Assembly: GCA_000934455.1 (NCBI GenBank)
Contig: KN883583.1
Coordinates: 1-48,011 of the forward strand
Source of the DNA: Apostichopus parvimensis
Lineage: Eukaryota > Echinodermata > Holothuroidea > Aspidochirotida > Stichopodidae
DNA: 48,011 nt
Direction: 5' to 3'
The notes beneath the pieces were generated by a model. That model made no database searches, was not told the DNA's origin, and saw only the letters and a list, made by a program, of their open reading frames with translations. The translations under genes were made by a program, and so were the position numbers. The number at the start of each line of letters is the position of its first letter. Position 1 is the stretch's first letter. This document shows positions 22,698 through 33,743 of the stretch, in pieces.

Positions 22698-24104
22698 ATC
22701 AAAATCAGTTGAAACATCATGAAAATAATGAAAAGTGAAAATAATGAAGGAAAAGAGGTAAAAAGACACATACTATTAAATTTATTCATTTTTTGGTAAA
22801 GAGAAGATGCCAAGCCAAGGAATTTGCAGAGTTTGAATATTAAAGCAGAAGGGGAAAAAAACAGCTGTATGTTGCACTCTAGAGCACTCAATTCAAGCAG
22901 ATGAACTATTAGTTTATTATAAAACTGAAATTTAATTCTTCCACCTCATTCATCCCTTACAAGGGCTGTTTCTTGATTTTCAAGTAAATCCCTTACCCCT
23001 TAAACAATTAGAAACCCCTTTTGATATGTGTGTGCAAGGTAAGTATAAGGTACGGTAAGGGGGGGGAGGGGGGTGATAGAACATTTGAGTCTTCTGATCC
23101 ATTGGTCGCTGTTAATATGAATGCGCCTGTAGCCGAGAAAATAATTAATTTCCTCTCTTAATCTTGAGGAATTGTCAAATCTTAGACTTACTGTATTGGC
23201 AAACAGGACCACTGATTCCTGGAATACAATCACACCTAAAGTTATTATCAGCTAACTCTGTGCAGGTGCCACCAAACAAGCAAGGGTTTTCAACACAAGG
23301 ACCAGCTGAAGAAGTAAATGAAAAGATACATAGAATTAAAGTATCAAATTTCTGCAGATGCCTGGTTTGATCAATATGTCTTTGAATCCACAAAATGGGT
23401 GGAAATTGCTTAAAAACACTGAAAAGCTGTAATTTTATCTTTTATAACAGCTTTGTAAATGTTAGTACTTCACTGTTGGTACAGCAAACACGGACTCTCT
23501 GCTATACTGATCTCTTGGAAATTTGCACTTCACAAGGGTTTAACGTGACTGTTAATTTGGTGAGAGTCACCTTAAAGTAGACAGCCAAAGTGTCATTTCA
23601 AATACTTAAATTTTGAATTTACTCTTTACAATTCTCCATTACATTTCAAGGGTCTCCATTGCATTTTAATATCTATATTAGTTATTGCATTTGCTGTATG
23701 CTCACACGTAGAGCTTAGAAAAACAGAGCTAAAAATACCAAACTGAGATTGGACAGGAATAGTTCACAGATGCAAATTTCAAACTCCAAATAGACAAGAA
23801 ATGGTACTGATGAACAAGAACCAAGATTGACCTATTAGAATTTCTCATGTTACATTGGATGGCAAAAGCAGAAAACATCTGTGTGTCCTTGGACATGAAA
23901 TACTAAATGCGTACATGGAAAATTCTCCCAATCTCTACCAAATGTTCATTCCAAGAGGTTTTATTTTAGAAATTGAATTAATATATTTCACACAACTGAA
24001 AAGAGTGTGCCGGGCCCTGGCAGATCTTACCTATCTCACACTGGTCTCCATCATAACCCTCCACGCACTGGCATTGGTATCTATTTTCAAAGTCATAGCA
24101 AGTT
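22698..24104. repeat. Right copy of gap-flanking duplication
   Basis: Begins immediately after the N gap at the base equivalent to 20853 and runs to the base equivalent to 22647. It is about 390 bases shorter than the left copy because the roughly 21-base minisatellite is collapsed to one unit at 23632-23665. Confidence 0.85.
23192..23305 (-). CDS. Exon: EGF (second copy of 21347-21460)
   Basis: GPCVENPCLFGGTC to SGPVCQY, phase 1-1. The exon and its flanking introns repeat 21347-21460 at an offset of 1845 bases with no difference in the encoded peptide. The two copies lie either side of an assembly gap, so only one may exist per chromosome. A true tandem exon duplication would stay in frame and cannot be excluded. 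Confidence 0.6.
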
Positions 24105-24144
24105 CCTCCATTTTCACAAGGTTCACTGTCGCATTCGTCGATGT
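24031..24144 (-). CDS. Exon: calcium-binding-type EGF (complete copy)
   Basis: IDECDSEPCENGGTC to GDQCEI, with CYDFENRYQC, phase 1-1. It is the complete version of the exon cut by the N gap at 22574-22647; the shared part encodes the same peptide. It is probably the real exon, and the truncated one its other-haplotype copy. Confidence 0.85.
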   Translation of the reverse strand, partial: TSTNATVNLVKMEELAMTLKIDTNASAWRVMMETSVR

Positions 24145-24698
24145 CTGCAAATGATCACATACACCAGACTTATGATAGATATGATTTTGTATCAATTTTT
24201 TCCTTTTAATAAATAATAAATTAATCTCTCCTTTGAGATTTACATTTTTATTCATAGATACCCGGCTTTCCTAGCAAACCCGGATGATTGACGAAGAAAA
24301 ATACTACAAAAAAAAATCATAATCATGGGGAAATATTATTTGCACAAAAAAGAGAGTTACTAATTAGTTGAAATGCAACATATGTAGTCAATTAGCCAAT
24401 GAACCACATTCCTATGAGAATTTAAAACTTTTATTAAAAATATTGATCGAAAAATCACATCAAAAAGCCACATGAAGTTTTAATTAAATACTACCAAAGA
24501 GAGTGTTTTGAAAACAATTTTATGATAATACTATATCAAAGGTACGGAGTACGAAGCACAGTTTGAACATTAACTTTTAGCCAAAAAAACCTTGCTACAC
24601 ATACTTTAATTAGCTGACTTTAAAACAGTACTTCAATATTAAGAACTTCCAAGAAGTTAATAAATTCAGAAGAGATTTATTTCCATACGTATACGTAC

Positions 24699-24812
24699 CT
24701 ATCTCACAAAAGGTTCCCTCAAATCCATCGGCACATTCACACTGGAAGGCATCAATAGAATCTGTGCAGGTTCCACCAAACTGACAGGGATCACTGTCAC
24801 ACTCATCAGTAT
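24699..24812 (-). CDS. Exon: calcium-binding-type EGF
   Basis: [15 protein letters not shown] to GTFCEI, with [10 protein letters not shown] matching the hydroxylation consensus. It is phase 1-1, 114 bases, donor GTACGT. It belongs to a run of similar single-EGF exons that continues to the FN3-like domains. Confidence 0.86.
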   Translation of the reverse strand: MLMSVTVIPVSLVEPAQILLMPSSVNVPMDLREPFVR

Positions 24813-24893
24813 CTGTAAAATTAAAAGTGATATCTTCCTAGCTTTGTAGGTGGCGGTATAACAGGTACTGGACTTTGGTCGTGAGTGACCATT

Positions 24894-24929
24894 ACTTGAT
24901 TAAGGTACTAGCTAGTACCTTAATCAAGT
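24894..24929. repeat. Perfect 36-base palindrome
   Basis: ACTTGATTAAGGTACTAG followed at once by its exact reverse complement, with no loop. A further imperfect extension exists on both sides. Intronic. Confidence 0.93.
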
Positions 24930-25481
24930 GATATAATATGCTAGCATATTTCATTTCATTTATTTGCTTCCCCACAGGAATATACAATACATACATTTAA
25001 GTGATAATTTACATTATGATTGTCACTGCCTTATAGCAAATACCACCCGAGTCCACTGTTTTTGGCCAAAAAACGGGAGATTGAATATCTAGCCAAGTTC
25101 ATAATGCTAGCCATACTGAATTCTCCGCTGCACAAATTTATGACGAAACACAGTGTACTATTTCGGTGGTCGAGCCAAATTTGTCTTCACACAGGAAAGT
25201 AGTGCTGACCATTAGAGCACTAGTGTTTACAATCATACAGGTGACTGGTCATTAATTATGTGCCCTCAAGGATGAATCCTAATGGCAGTACTCGTGGTAG
25301 TTTATGCAATCAAGTAACAATTAAGTAATGCTGGAGTGAACTTCAAGAGGACTGTTTTTGCTATCGGCAGGCTTGACCGTCATGTAAATACGTAACATGC
25401 ACATAGTTGTGAAATCTTAGTGTTTCTAAGAATGCCTCATGACTTAACAAAGTATAGAACACTCCCACCAGTACTGCTAAC

Positions 25482-25844
25482 TTTTATTATACAACACCTA
25501 ATTATATTCCGGCCATTTGATTGGTCAATTGCGCGTCGATTGCATGCAATATCCGCTCTATTGCACGCTATGAAATAGAACCGTGCAATATACTATTTGG
25601 ATAGCACTTTTTTCAATGGTAAGAGAGCAGAGAAACCTGTCTGTTCAAAACAATCTGTTGCATGAGTGCATTTTACATCCAATTATATCCAAATTTGAAG
25701 GTGTTGTATAAAACAAATAATGAATGGTTTCCATTCGTGCAATAGTGCAAATATTTCATTCGTTGAAAGATGGAATGTTCCATTCAACTCATGAAATATT
25801 TGCACTATTGCACTCATAACCATTCATTATTTGTATAATATTCC
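25482..25844. mobile_element. MITE-like foldback element, copy 2
   Basis: A longer relative of the copy at 11112-11419. Its right half is a large hairpin: AATAATGAATGG, GCAATAGTGCAAATATTTCAT and then the complementary arm ending CCATTCATTATT. Terminal inverted repeat TATTATACAA / TTGTATAATA. No ORF. Confidence 0.7.
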
Positions 25845-26132
25845 CCTGGCAACTGAATACCATTTCCATTGGAAACTTAACAATCATAATGATACCTTGA
25901 CAAAAATTAGCAATTGAAATATTGTGTTTTGTGAAAGCCATGAATAAAACCTCTCTCTCATTATATGCTCATCGGTTTAGTTGCTAAAGTAAACAAAAAA
26001 TTTCACTAACGGAAGTCTCCCTGTTTTACCTCATGATTTTCTTTATAAATTTTTATAAATTTTGTAAACCTGTGAAAGTAAACATCTATGTGACTATTAA
26101 CTATTGGAATTATAAAGATTATTTGCACTAAC

Positions 26133-26351
26133 CGACGTCACATCGTTTGCCCTCGTAGCCAGGGAAGCAGTCGCATTCAAAGTCAAGGTCCAAGTCAGTA
26201 CAGGTACCGTTGACACAGGGCTGGACAAAGCACTCATCTATTTGGTCACAGAATTCCCCGATGAAGCCACCGTAACAGTCGCATTCATACTTTCCGATCA
26301 GATCAACACAGGATCCATTCACGCAAGCATTTTCCAAACATTCATTGATTT
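26133..26351 (-). CDS. Exon: two calcium-binding-type EGF domains
   Basis: One phase 1-1 exon encoding two EGFs: INECLENACVNGSC to GEFC, then DQIDECFVQPCVNGTC to GKRCDV. Both keep the D/N-E-C start and the hydroxylation pattern (CVDLIGKYEC and CTDLDLDFEC). It follows the largest intron in the window, about 4 kb. Confidence 0.87.
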
Positions 26352-26987
26352 CTGTAGAAAAAAGACATTGATAATGTACTAGAGGTAATCAAACCATTTC
26401 ATGGAAACTTTTTATCTCCTAATCTCAAAACAGGTTTCCCAAAGAGAGGGATCATGTGTTAAGTTACACAACTACTTGGACAAAATGGTTTTAGTAGGCA
26501 TTCAGAAGACATTTGGATAGTCAAAATGTTCTTGTGAGTCTATTATTTCAATATGAGTAGAGATGATATGGCAGTTACATATATTGAGTAAATATTTTTT
26601 ACTAATTTTGAACAAAAAAGTATTGCAAGATCAATGAGAGCAACATCTGAACACTGTACACTAAATAATTTAGGAATAGGGGTAAGGGAAGGGATGACTG
26701 CTTCATTCATTGCAGGTTACAGAGGGGAAATCAATGACATTTATTTATTATAGTTATCACTTATATTGTACATAATTATACAGCCCCAAGTGTGCATTAA
26801 GACAAAACAATTGCAAGAGAGACAGCTTTCTGAGGTGAACTTGGGTTGTCCATGCAACTATCTTTGACCTTTACATCTAAAGATTATTAGAAGCATTACA
26901 CAACAAACTTGCTAGAACATATATATTACATAGATACTATATATTATATATATGCGGACACCCTAACCACTAGGCTATTGACACTGA

Positions 26988-27210
26988 TTGTATGTCCAGA
27001 GGTTCGAAACCGGTAAGGAAGGTCGTAATTCCACTGTTGGCATTTGTCACCTGTATCGAACAATACTAGTTCTGTTTTGGTGACATACTTAGCCTTACAC
27101 TAAAGATCAAACATATATGCTAACCAACTTGAAATCATTTGTGATTCCTAAAAATTCCTAAATATATATATACGACCTTCCCTAACAGCTTCGAACCTCT
27201 GGACATACAA
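26988..27210. repeat. Inverted repeat with B-box-like sequence
   Basis: About 40 bases, TGTATGTCCAGAGGTTCGAA through GGAAGGTCGTA, recur in reverse complement at 27171-27210. GGTTCGAA resembles a pol III B box, so these may be two head-to-head SINE fragments. Confidence 0.65.
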
Positions 27211-27214
27211 AAAA

Positions 27215-27310
27215 TTTAGTTGGTTAGGGTGGCCCAGGATCGAACCCCGGTGGATGCTGGAAGTTTTTTCACTGTTCTGGATTTCCCAACTCACTACAAT
27301 TTCAGTTATA
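27215..27310 (+). mobile_element. SINE-like fragment
   Basis: GGTTAGGGTGGCCCAGGATCGAACCCC resembles a tRNA T-arm region; the tail TTTTTTCACTGTTCT and CAACTCA matches the copy at 8150-8266. Confidence 0.45.
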
Positions 27311-28265
27311 TATATATGCAGTGCAGTGACTAGAAAAGTCTTACACATCCAATGTCAAGTAAATATTAACTAGCTTAGTCGGCACTGAGAAGATCTTGAT
27401 TAAGAAAGATATAAAATCATGACTGGTCTTCTTTAGCAAATAAAATATTAACGTTGTGTCGCTAACTCTTTAAAGGTTAACCTGAAGGTCTCAAGACCGA
27501 CTCACCCAACATTTACTCTCACAACATTGAATTTGTAAACTGAAACGATAATAATGATCACCTGAGGTATCAACCCACCCAGCTAGCACTTGAAAATGCT
27601 TATTTTTATGAGTCTTTGGTCTACGGGTTGGAGTTGTATATTTTGGAATGTGATAATGAAGGAATGTCGGAGTTAATTTAAACAGACCGCAAAGAGAAAA
27701 GATAAAGTGTCATCTACTAATCACTAACAGTATTTATAATACTTTGGAATTTGATTTTGATAGGAAGCCAAAGTTTAATGCAACCCACGTACATGGTAAA
27801 ACTGACCTAACTGTGTATTGATCACAAGAATGTTCTTGTTTACAAGAATACAATCCAATTGCATCCATGAATCTAAATGTAATGAATATCATGTTGAAAT
27901 TTGGATAGTAAAACAAAATTATTTATACGAACGCACGATGGTTCAACTTTATGTTATATACTTGACAAATTCAGTCTTTAATGCACATTTTTTGAATATC
28001 TGAAATAGAATACCTACAGTAGGATAGAACAACTCTTCAATTTTTCTACTAAAATGAACCAAAGCTTTAACTGATCAATGACATCCCGTTCAATAGTTTT
28101 GACTTCCATCATTTGGATGTAAGATACTACCATTTGCTACTATAATTCTTAATTACTCCTTATGCATCATTTATTTAACAACATACCATTAGATGGTATA
28201 CAAACAGTTAACACAATTATTCCCCATCAAATTAGGAACTAACCTTGAAGTGAGACCGTCCCTCT

Positions 28266-28299
28266 CTCCCCCCCCCCCCCCCCTCCCCCCCTCCCCCCC

Positions 28300-28342
<43 letters not shown>

Positions 28343-28345
28343 CTC
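28266..28345. repeat. Poly-C tract with sparse T
   Basis: Around 80 bases nearly all C on the plus strand, including one run of more than 35 C. On the transcribed strand this is a G-run. Its exact length is unreliable in any assembly. Confidence 0.9.
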
Positions 28346-29555
28346 CCACCTCAACAGAAAGGAATCTAATTGTTTTCCCCACATGTTCCTCTTGAATTGA
28401 GGACTCCCTTTCCCCCATTAGGGCAAGCTTTTAATGTCGTGTTTTCTTGATAGGCTGCTCAAAGAACATAAACTAGCAACTTAATGTAGCATTTTACCAC
28501 AGATGGCTATATATATATACTATGTAGTTCAAGTTTTCAAGCCTCACCAAATTTGTGTGTCGTTTGTTACTTTGTATCAGTTGCTGCAAAATGCATTGCA
28601 ACTACTGTAGATAATGCAGACGAGATGTAGAGAAGAGAGATTACGCAATCCATGCCAATGGTGTCCATCAAAGTAAGTATATAAAGCTGTTTCATACTTA
28701 AACCCTACTGCATTTTACAACCAATGACATTGCTGGTTACTAACTTAGGATGTTGATCGGGTCGAAACATGACTTTGATAACGAACCTACGCCCACGCCA
28801 CAGACTTTGGTACCCTCCCTTATCCTCAATCAAACGCAATGACGTAAACACATCAGCGGGATCGACTTTGCCTGAACTATGAAGGTTACTTATCAATGAC
28901 GTTGGTACATTCTCTCAAATACAGGTAGACTATACCTTAATTCAATATATGCATGACAAGAATTAATTGCACGAGAATATTTGAAGTATGACAGGTTTAG
29001 GTATATACAAACAAAAGCTAAGAGATTGTAATCTCTTCCCACGCTGACCGAGTAACAGTTGACTTAACCATCCAGTTTTCAATACATGACCGTCTTGCCA
29101 AATATTTACCCAAACCCTGTATCCCACTTGAACTTTAATCCACCATGTAACTGACTCCTGAAATCATCATCTTTTAACCTTCAAGTGAATGAAACCACTC
29201 GCAAATATTTTATGCGTAAAATATGAGAGGTATTCAGAATCATGTCAAGAGGAACCCCTGTTTGACATTGAATAGTTAAATACCTTTTCATGACATGTAA
29301 CTACTGTTGAGAACCTTTATTACCATTTTATGAGCAAGAGGGTAACAAGTCATTTTGAGTGCAGGTTAACTTGGTAATTAAACTTACAACATCTGAACTT
29401 TAAAAATGAAGAAATATAATTATAGTCCTTGAATAAATATTCTCTTATTTCTATAAGGAGATTGAAGAAGCTACACCCAGAAGCATTACATGGAAATACT
29501 CACAGTGGTCATAAAAGCATTTACTGAAAGTACAGATACTCTGTCAAAAGTAGGA

Positions 29556-29690
29556 TGGCTGAGGGGGCTGCAGCATCATGCAGCTTGGCTGCAGAGGACA
29601 CACACTGTGCTGAACAATTTCACACTATAGGCACTGCAGGTTATCATCCTAGCTGATAGGTAGTTTGCAGCTGCTGCAGCTTTTCATTTA
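29556..29690. repeat. Intronic repeat shared with 37437-37590
   Basis: GCTGAGG-GGCTGCAGCAT, AATTTCACAC, and GCTGCTGCAGCTTTT appear in the same order near 37437-37590, and in a weaker form at 39697-39836. The first two lie at the same place relative to TILa exons B and A, suggesting retained intron homology between the two modules. Confidence 0.5.
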
Positions 29691-29704
29691 CATAGTGTTT
29701 TACA

Positions 29705-30355
29705 GGGCTGTTCTTAACCAGTACATGCAAATCCATCTCCTGTGTAAACCAAGGTCACTAACACATTGGATAATACCACATCTAGTACCACATGTTACAT
29801 GCTCAACATATTACATTGTTGTACATATCAGAACACTGTTGCTATTACAACAATGTTATTTGAGGGCTGTTCTTAACCCGTACATGCAAATCCATCTCCT
29901 GTGTAAACCAAGGTCACTAACACATTGGATAATACCACAGCTAGTACCACATGTTACATGCTCATCACATAACATTGTTGTGCATATCAGAACACTGTTG
30001 CTATTACAATAATGTTATTTGAGGGCTATCTTATAACCCGTACATGCAAATCCATCTCCTGTGTAAACCAAGGTCACTAACACATTGTTTAAAACCACAT
30101 CTAGTACCACATGTTACATACTCATCACATAACATTTTTTCATTTTAGAACACTGTTGCTTTTACAATAATGTTATCTGAGGGCTATCTTATAACCCGTA
30201 CATGCAAATCCATCTCCTGCGTATAAAACCAAAAGTCACAAAAAACATTGGTTAATACCAATGTCACCACCAGTCATGTTACATGCTCATCACATATATT
30301 CCACATCCTCCCATATCAGAACACTACCATTGCTATGAACATAATTATTATTACA
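29705..30355 (-). pseudogene. Four decayed tandem copies of TILa exon B
   Basis: Units start with GGGCT at 29705, 29864, 30023 and 30181, spaced about 159, 159, 158 and 175 bases before the live copy at 30356. Each holds TACATGCAAATCCATCTCCTG, then ACCACATGTTACATGCTCA, AACACTGTTGCT, as in the live exon (GTGCACGTAAATCCATCTCCTG). The donor CTTACCGG has decayed to CTTAACC or TATAACC in all four, and reading frames are broken. They are probably not spliced. Confidence 0.82.
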
Positions 30356-30368
30356 GGGATTTACTTAC

Positions 30369-30546
30369 CGGTGCACGTAAATCCATCTCCTGTGTAACCA
30401 AAATTACAAAAGCACTGGCTGAGCCCATTGCTAGCACCACATGTTGCTTGCTCATCACATTCCACATCCTCACATAAGAGAATACTGCTGCTATTACAGG
30501 AACATATCATTAGACAGTCCTCTGATAGTACCTCCAGACTGTTTTG
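30369..30546 (-). CDS. Exon: TILa / EGF-like domain B
   Basis: QNSLEVLSEDCLMICSC then CDEQATC and CFCNFGYTGDGFTC. It is phase 0-1, 178 bases, with a GTAAGT donor. Directly downstream in the transcript (lower coordinates) are several decayed tandem copies of its 3' half and donor site, so this is the surviving functional copy of a locally amplified exon. Confidence 0.83.
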
Positions 30547-31027
30547 CTGAAGAGCAGAATTCAAAAAAGCTTGTGATATATGAGCTTTAGACATATCGGC
30601 ATTAAATGCAATATATATATTTCCTTATAATATGTCATAAATTTGGGGAATTTTTACTTTACATTATAGAGTAAATTAAGAAAACAACGACAAATAAAGT
30701 TACCATTGAACACAAAAAAACCTTGCATTCAAATATGTTTCATTGATATGTAGAGATTCATGTCTACAAAAATCCATTAAGAAATATTCCTGCACATTGA
30801 GAAGAATAATTTGAGTACTTTCTTCCCATTTTCTGTTTAACTTTGTCTTTTTTTATCAAGGTAAATTTTCATACAAATTGCTTTGTTGTAAATCATACAA
30901 TTTTTGTCTTGTTTATATCAAACTGTATATAAATCATTTCTCTTGTTCACTTCTCTTATTTATCTTTCCCATTCCCGCAACAAGATGGATTACAAATAGA
31001 CATATTTGAGTTAATGTACACACATAC

Positions 31028-31224
31028 CTGATAATATATCCCATCGTCATAACAACCACACTCTGCCTCCGGGATGCACTGAGTACCTTCATGCAGGAAT
31101 CCTGGTTCACACTCACAGCCTTCCACACATGGTTCATGGCAAGCATCCCCTACATGGTTTGCGCATGTGGGTGGGCAGGAGGATGTGCACGATTTGTAGA
31201 CGCTGTTAGTTGGACATATCAGTG
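31028..31224 (-). CDS. Exon: TIL domain B
   Basis: LICPTNSVYKSCTSSCPPTC start, CVEGCECEPG core and ECGCYDDGIYYQ end. It is phase 1-0. It is slightly shorter than the other TIL exons, the difference being between the fourth and fifth cysteines. Confidence 0.86.
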
Positions 31225-31570
31225 CTGTGAATCGAAAAGGTAAGATGGACAAATTAAACGTGTTTTTCGCCTTTACTTTTAAATTTGGTCGTGGTTCGTC
31301 AAAAGACTTTACTCTGTGAATTCTGGGCTTCATGAGTTTCCACCAAGTCGGTAAAATGATCTTTCTTTGAGTGTTCAAGAAAAGTTATTAAAATGCAACC
31401 TGCACTCATAAATGAGGGCAGCATTTAATTGAAACATTGTTGAGCTTTGGCTATATTGAACTTGGTACGTACTTGCTTCCAGGTGATTTATAACAAATCT
31501 GATAGCCTCTCAAATTGGAAAAAACATAGCATCCACTATAATTATACAAAGGTCCAACTATAAGACTTAC

Positions 31571-31753
31571 CGCATGGAGTCTGCTGCCTCCAATCTGGTA
31601 AATCCACATTCGCATATTTACATGCCTGAGCATAAGACGCCAGCGACGTACAGAGGCTCTCGTTACCGGTGGATGGATCGGCACAGTAATCAAACGTGCA
31701 CGCAGCAAAGTAAGGTAAGGGATCAATTGTGCTGTGGCAGTCTGCAAACACAC
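31571..31753 (-). CDS. Exon: C8 domain B, part 2
   Basis: VFADCHSTIDPLPYFAAC start, CTSLASYAQACKY middle and DWRQQTPC end. It is phase 1-1, 183 bases, the standard length of this exon in the gene. The pattern C-x-x-C-x(4)-D-P-x-x-Y-x-x-x-C is intact. Confidence 0.86.
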
Positions 31754-31872
31754 CTTTAAAAGAGAAAAAAAAATTTACAGGCAATTATAATAATTTGTTA
31801 TATTCACCATGCTCATTAACCTGTCTGTATTCTGTGCATGTTTTTTGTCCCTTCTGTTACCGTTACTTGTCA

Positions 31873-31925
31873 TTTAGCCTCTGAAGAAGATCCCGCTAGG
31901 ATCGAATCGTCAGGCGGTTTCTAAA
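31873..31925 (+). ncRNA. Hammerhead-ribozyme-like motif (degenerate)
   Basis: CTGAAGA (fits the CUGANGA core), a 5-bp stem GATCC/GGATC with loop CGCTA, then GAAT where GAAA is expected, then CGTC. TTTAG before the core pairs with CTAAA after it as a possible outer stem I. The same layout occurs in Penelope-like retroelement ends. The A-to-T change in GAAA would disable it, so it is probably a dead fragment. Confidence 0.35.
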
Positions 31926-32567
31926 CTCTTACCAAACTATAAACAACAGTTGACAATTTTGGGCACAGACGATGAAATCCAGAACACAGTCACCACATTG
32001 ACTGTCTTCTATTAAAAATAGCATTATACTTTACAGCAGATCCAATCTAGTTATTTTGAGCAAATATCCTGCACATTTGTATCCAAACAAATCCATGCAA
32101 ACTTTCTTTTGGTGAAAGAAATCTTATTAGCCAGTAGTAAGCCTTGGCAGTAAATGACAATAACCACTTCATCCTAGACATTATATGCAAATTAGGCTAC
32201 TAGGCTAGGTACCTCTGTTATGGATGTGTGATAGGACTAGGCTATTCAGTATTCATGTTTGTTTTGAAAAGCAACATACTTTCTCAACATTCAATGGTCT
32301 GTTAAGACATGAATGCAGCAAGCAAGTGGCAACTTTATCATTTCTGTAAACAGCATGAAAAACATGTTTATGCTGTACAAACAGCCAACTGATACTTCTT
32401 TCAATGGAACTTTGTTCGAATGCTTCCATTCTAGAATGATTTAAGCCTTTGTGAATAAACACAAATAAGAAAATGCCTCAAGCATAGGTGAATGACAAAA
32501 CTTGTTCTGCACGGTCGTGGAATCAAAGCGTGAAATTCCATTCTTCTGAAGCAAATACTGGGCTTAC

Positions 32568-32715
32568 CATTGGTATCTGTAATGGTCCCACAGAGTTCTC
32601 GGGCAGTGGTAGCGACTGCTTCTGTTACACTGTTGCAGGGCTCTACCTCACTACCAGGTGAAATGCACAATTCCTCTATGTTCCAGCTGTTACCAAACAA
32701 GACCTCATTTGCTGC
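32568..32715 (-). CDS. Exon: C8 domain B, part 1
   Basis: Starts AANEVLFGNSWNIEELC, the conserved link F-G-x-SW, and ends RELCGTITDTN. Its 148 bases, phase 0-1, are identical in length to this exon in modules C, D and E. Acceptor CAACAG and donor GTAAGC are both good. Confidence 0.84.
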
Positions 32716-33287
32716 CTGTTGAAAAAAAAAAACATCGCAACAAAATTGAATAATATGAATAATGTGATCACAGGCTCTCCTACCACCTTACTATATAAGT
32801 AAGATAGGCCTATAAATGTAATGGTATATGTCACCTCGTTATCAGTTAGGCTTCATTGTAATATAGCTATATCTTACAGAAAGTGCATTTCTATCAACAA
32901 AAGCACACAACTTCCTATGCATATATCCCTTCACAAAACAGAACATTATTTACCTGTGTTGATATTTCTTAGCGAGAGTGTGGATAATCTGGTGGGTATA
33001 TCCAATGGGAAATGCATATTCATGAATAAATAAATTGCATCTCCTTCACAAGTGAGCACATCTCCTACTGATGCTTGCGAACGAAGATTTTGATATAATT
33101 GGTCCCTCCTACAAACTCATGATAAATTGTTTATAATTGTTTCCTTTCTGCATTTATAATATTTTTTTTTTCAGATATTTGTGCATGGTTTAGTTTAAAC
33201 CCCACTAAGATTATGTCTAACTACTTCAATGATCATAGAGTACAACTCTGATACACGGTGTTGGTTTCAGATGATATGATTACTTAC

Positions 33288-33449
33288 CGGTTGTCCGTTT
33301 CTCATGATAAATTCATTCTCCCTCTCTGCATTGTCGTCATAGTTACCACAGAGACCACAGAGATCACCTTGAAATGAAGATGATGCTCTCACTTCGACTC
33401 TGTTGTCTCCATCCCATCTGACCCAAACACCAATGTCCAAGTACACTTG
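33288..33449 (-). CDS. Exon: vWD domain B, part 3
   Basis: Phase 0-0: QVYLDIGVWVRWDGDNRVEV, then CGLCGNYDDN and EFIMRNGQP. Both the W-D-G turn and CGLCG are intact. A small minisatellite lies in the intron immediately beyond its acceptor. Confidence 0.87.
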
Positions 33450-33455
33450 CTGTTA

Positions 33456-33612
33456 AACAAAAACAGAACAACCGATCTTTAACACTACTTGGTAATAAAA
33501 CAGAACAGCTGACCTTAACACTACTTGGTTACACAAAACAGAACAGCTGATTTTAACACTACTTTGTAACACAAAACAGAACAGCTGATCTTAACACTAC
33601 TTTGTTACCAGT
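33456..33612. repeat. Minisatellite, ~43-base unit
   Basis: About 3.5 copies of a unit with AAAACAGAACAGCTGA and TTAACACTACTTTGTTAC. It begins within a few bases of the acceptor of vWD-B part 3, so it forms the branch-point region of that intron. Confidence 0.88.
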
Positions 33613-33743
33613 CAACATATGTAGCTAATGTACATATGATTTAGAATCATGGAGTAGTTAGTACTAATGCACAAAGCACACTGAATAGAAGAAATAAATA
33701 GTGCTTTTATAATATAATGATTGTTTCAAATATTCAAACTTGC

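Larger units (their letters stand above)
26352..30368. other. Largest intron (~4 kb), repeat-rich
   Basis: Lies between TILa-B and the double EGF exon. It holds an inverted SINE-like pair (26988-27210), a SINE tail (27215-27310), a poly-C run (28273-28339), and tandem relic copies of the TILa exon (29705-30355). 27311-28260 and 28340-29550 showed nothing I could name. Confidence 0.65.

Noticed and set aside
28705..28896. Minus-strand frame with a charged, non-repetitive peptide
   Set aside because: It has no cysteines and no matching domain, its phase and splice sites do not fit the host gene, and I could not recognise it. It may be a repeat fragment.
29705..30355. Regular repeats spaced about 159 bases, CRISPR-like at first glance
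   Set aside because: The whole unit is repeated, not a short repeat with unique spacers, and it aligns with the neighbouring exon. The genome is eukaryotic.
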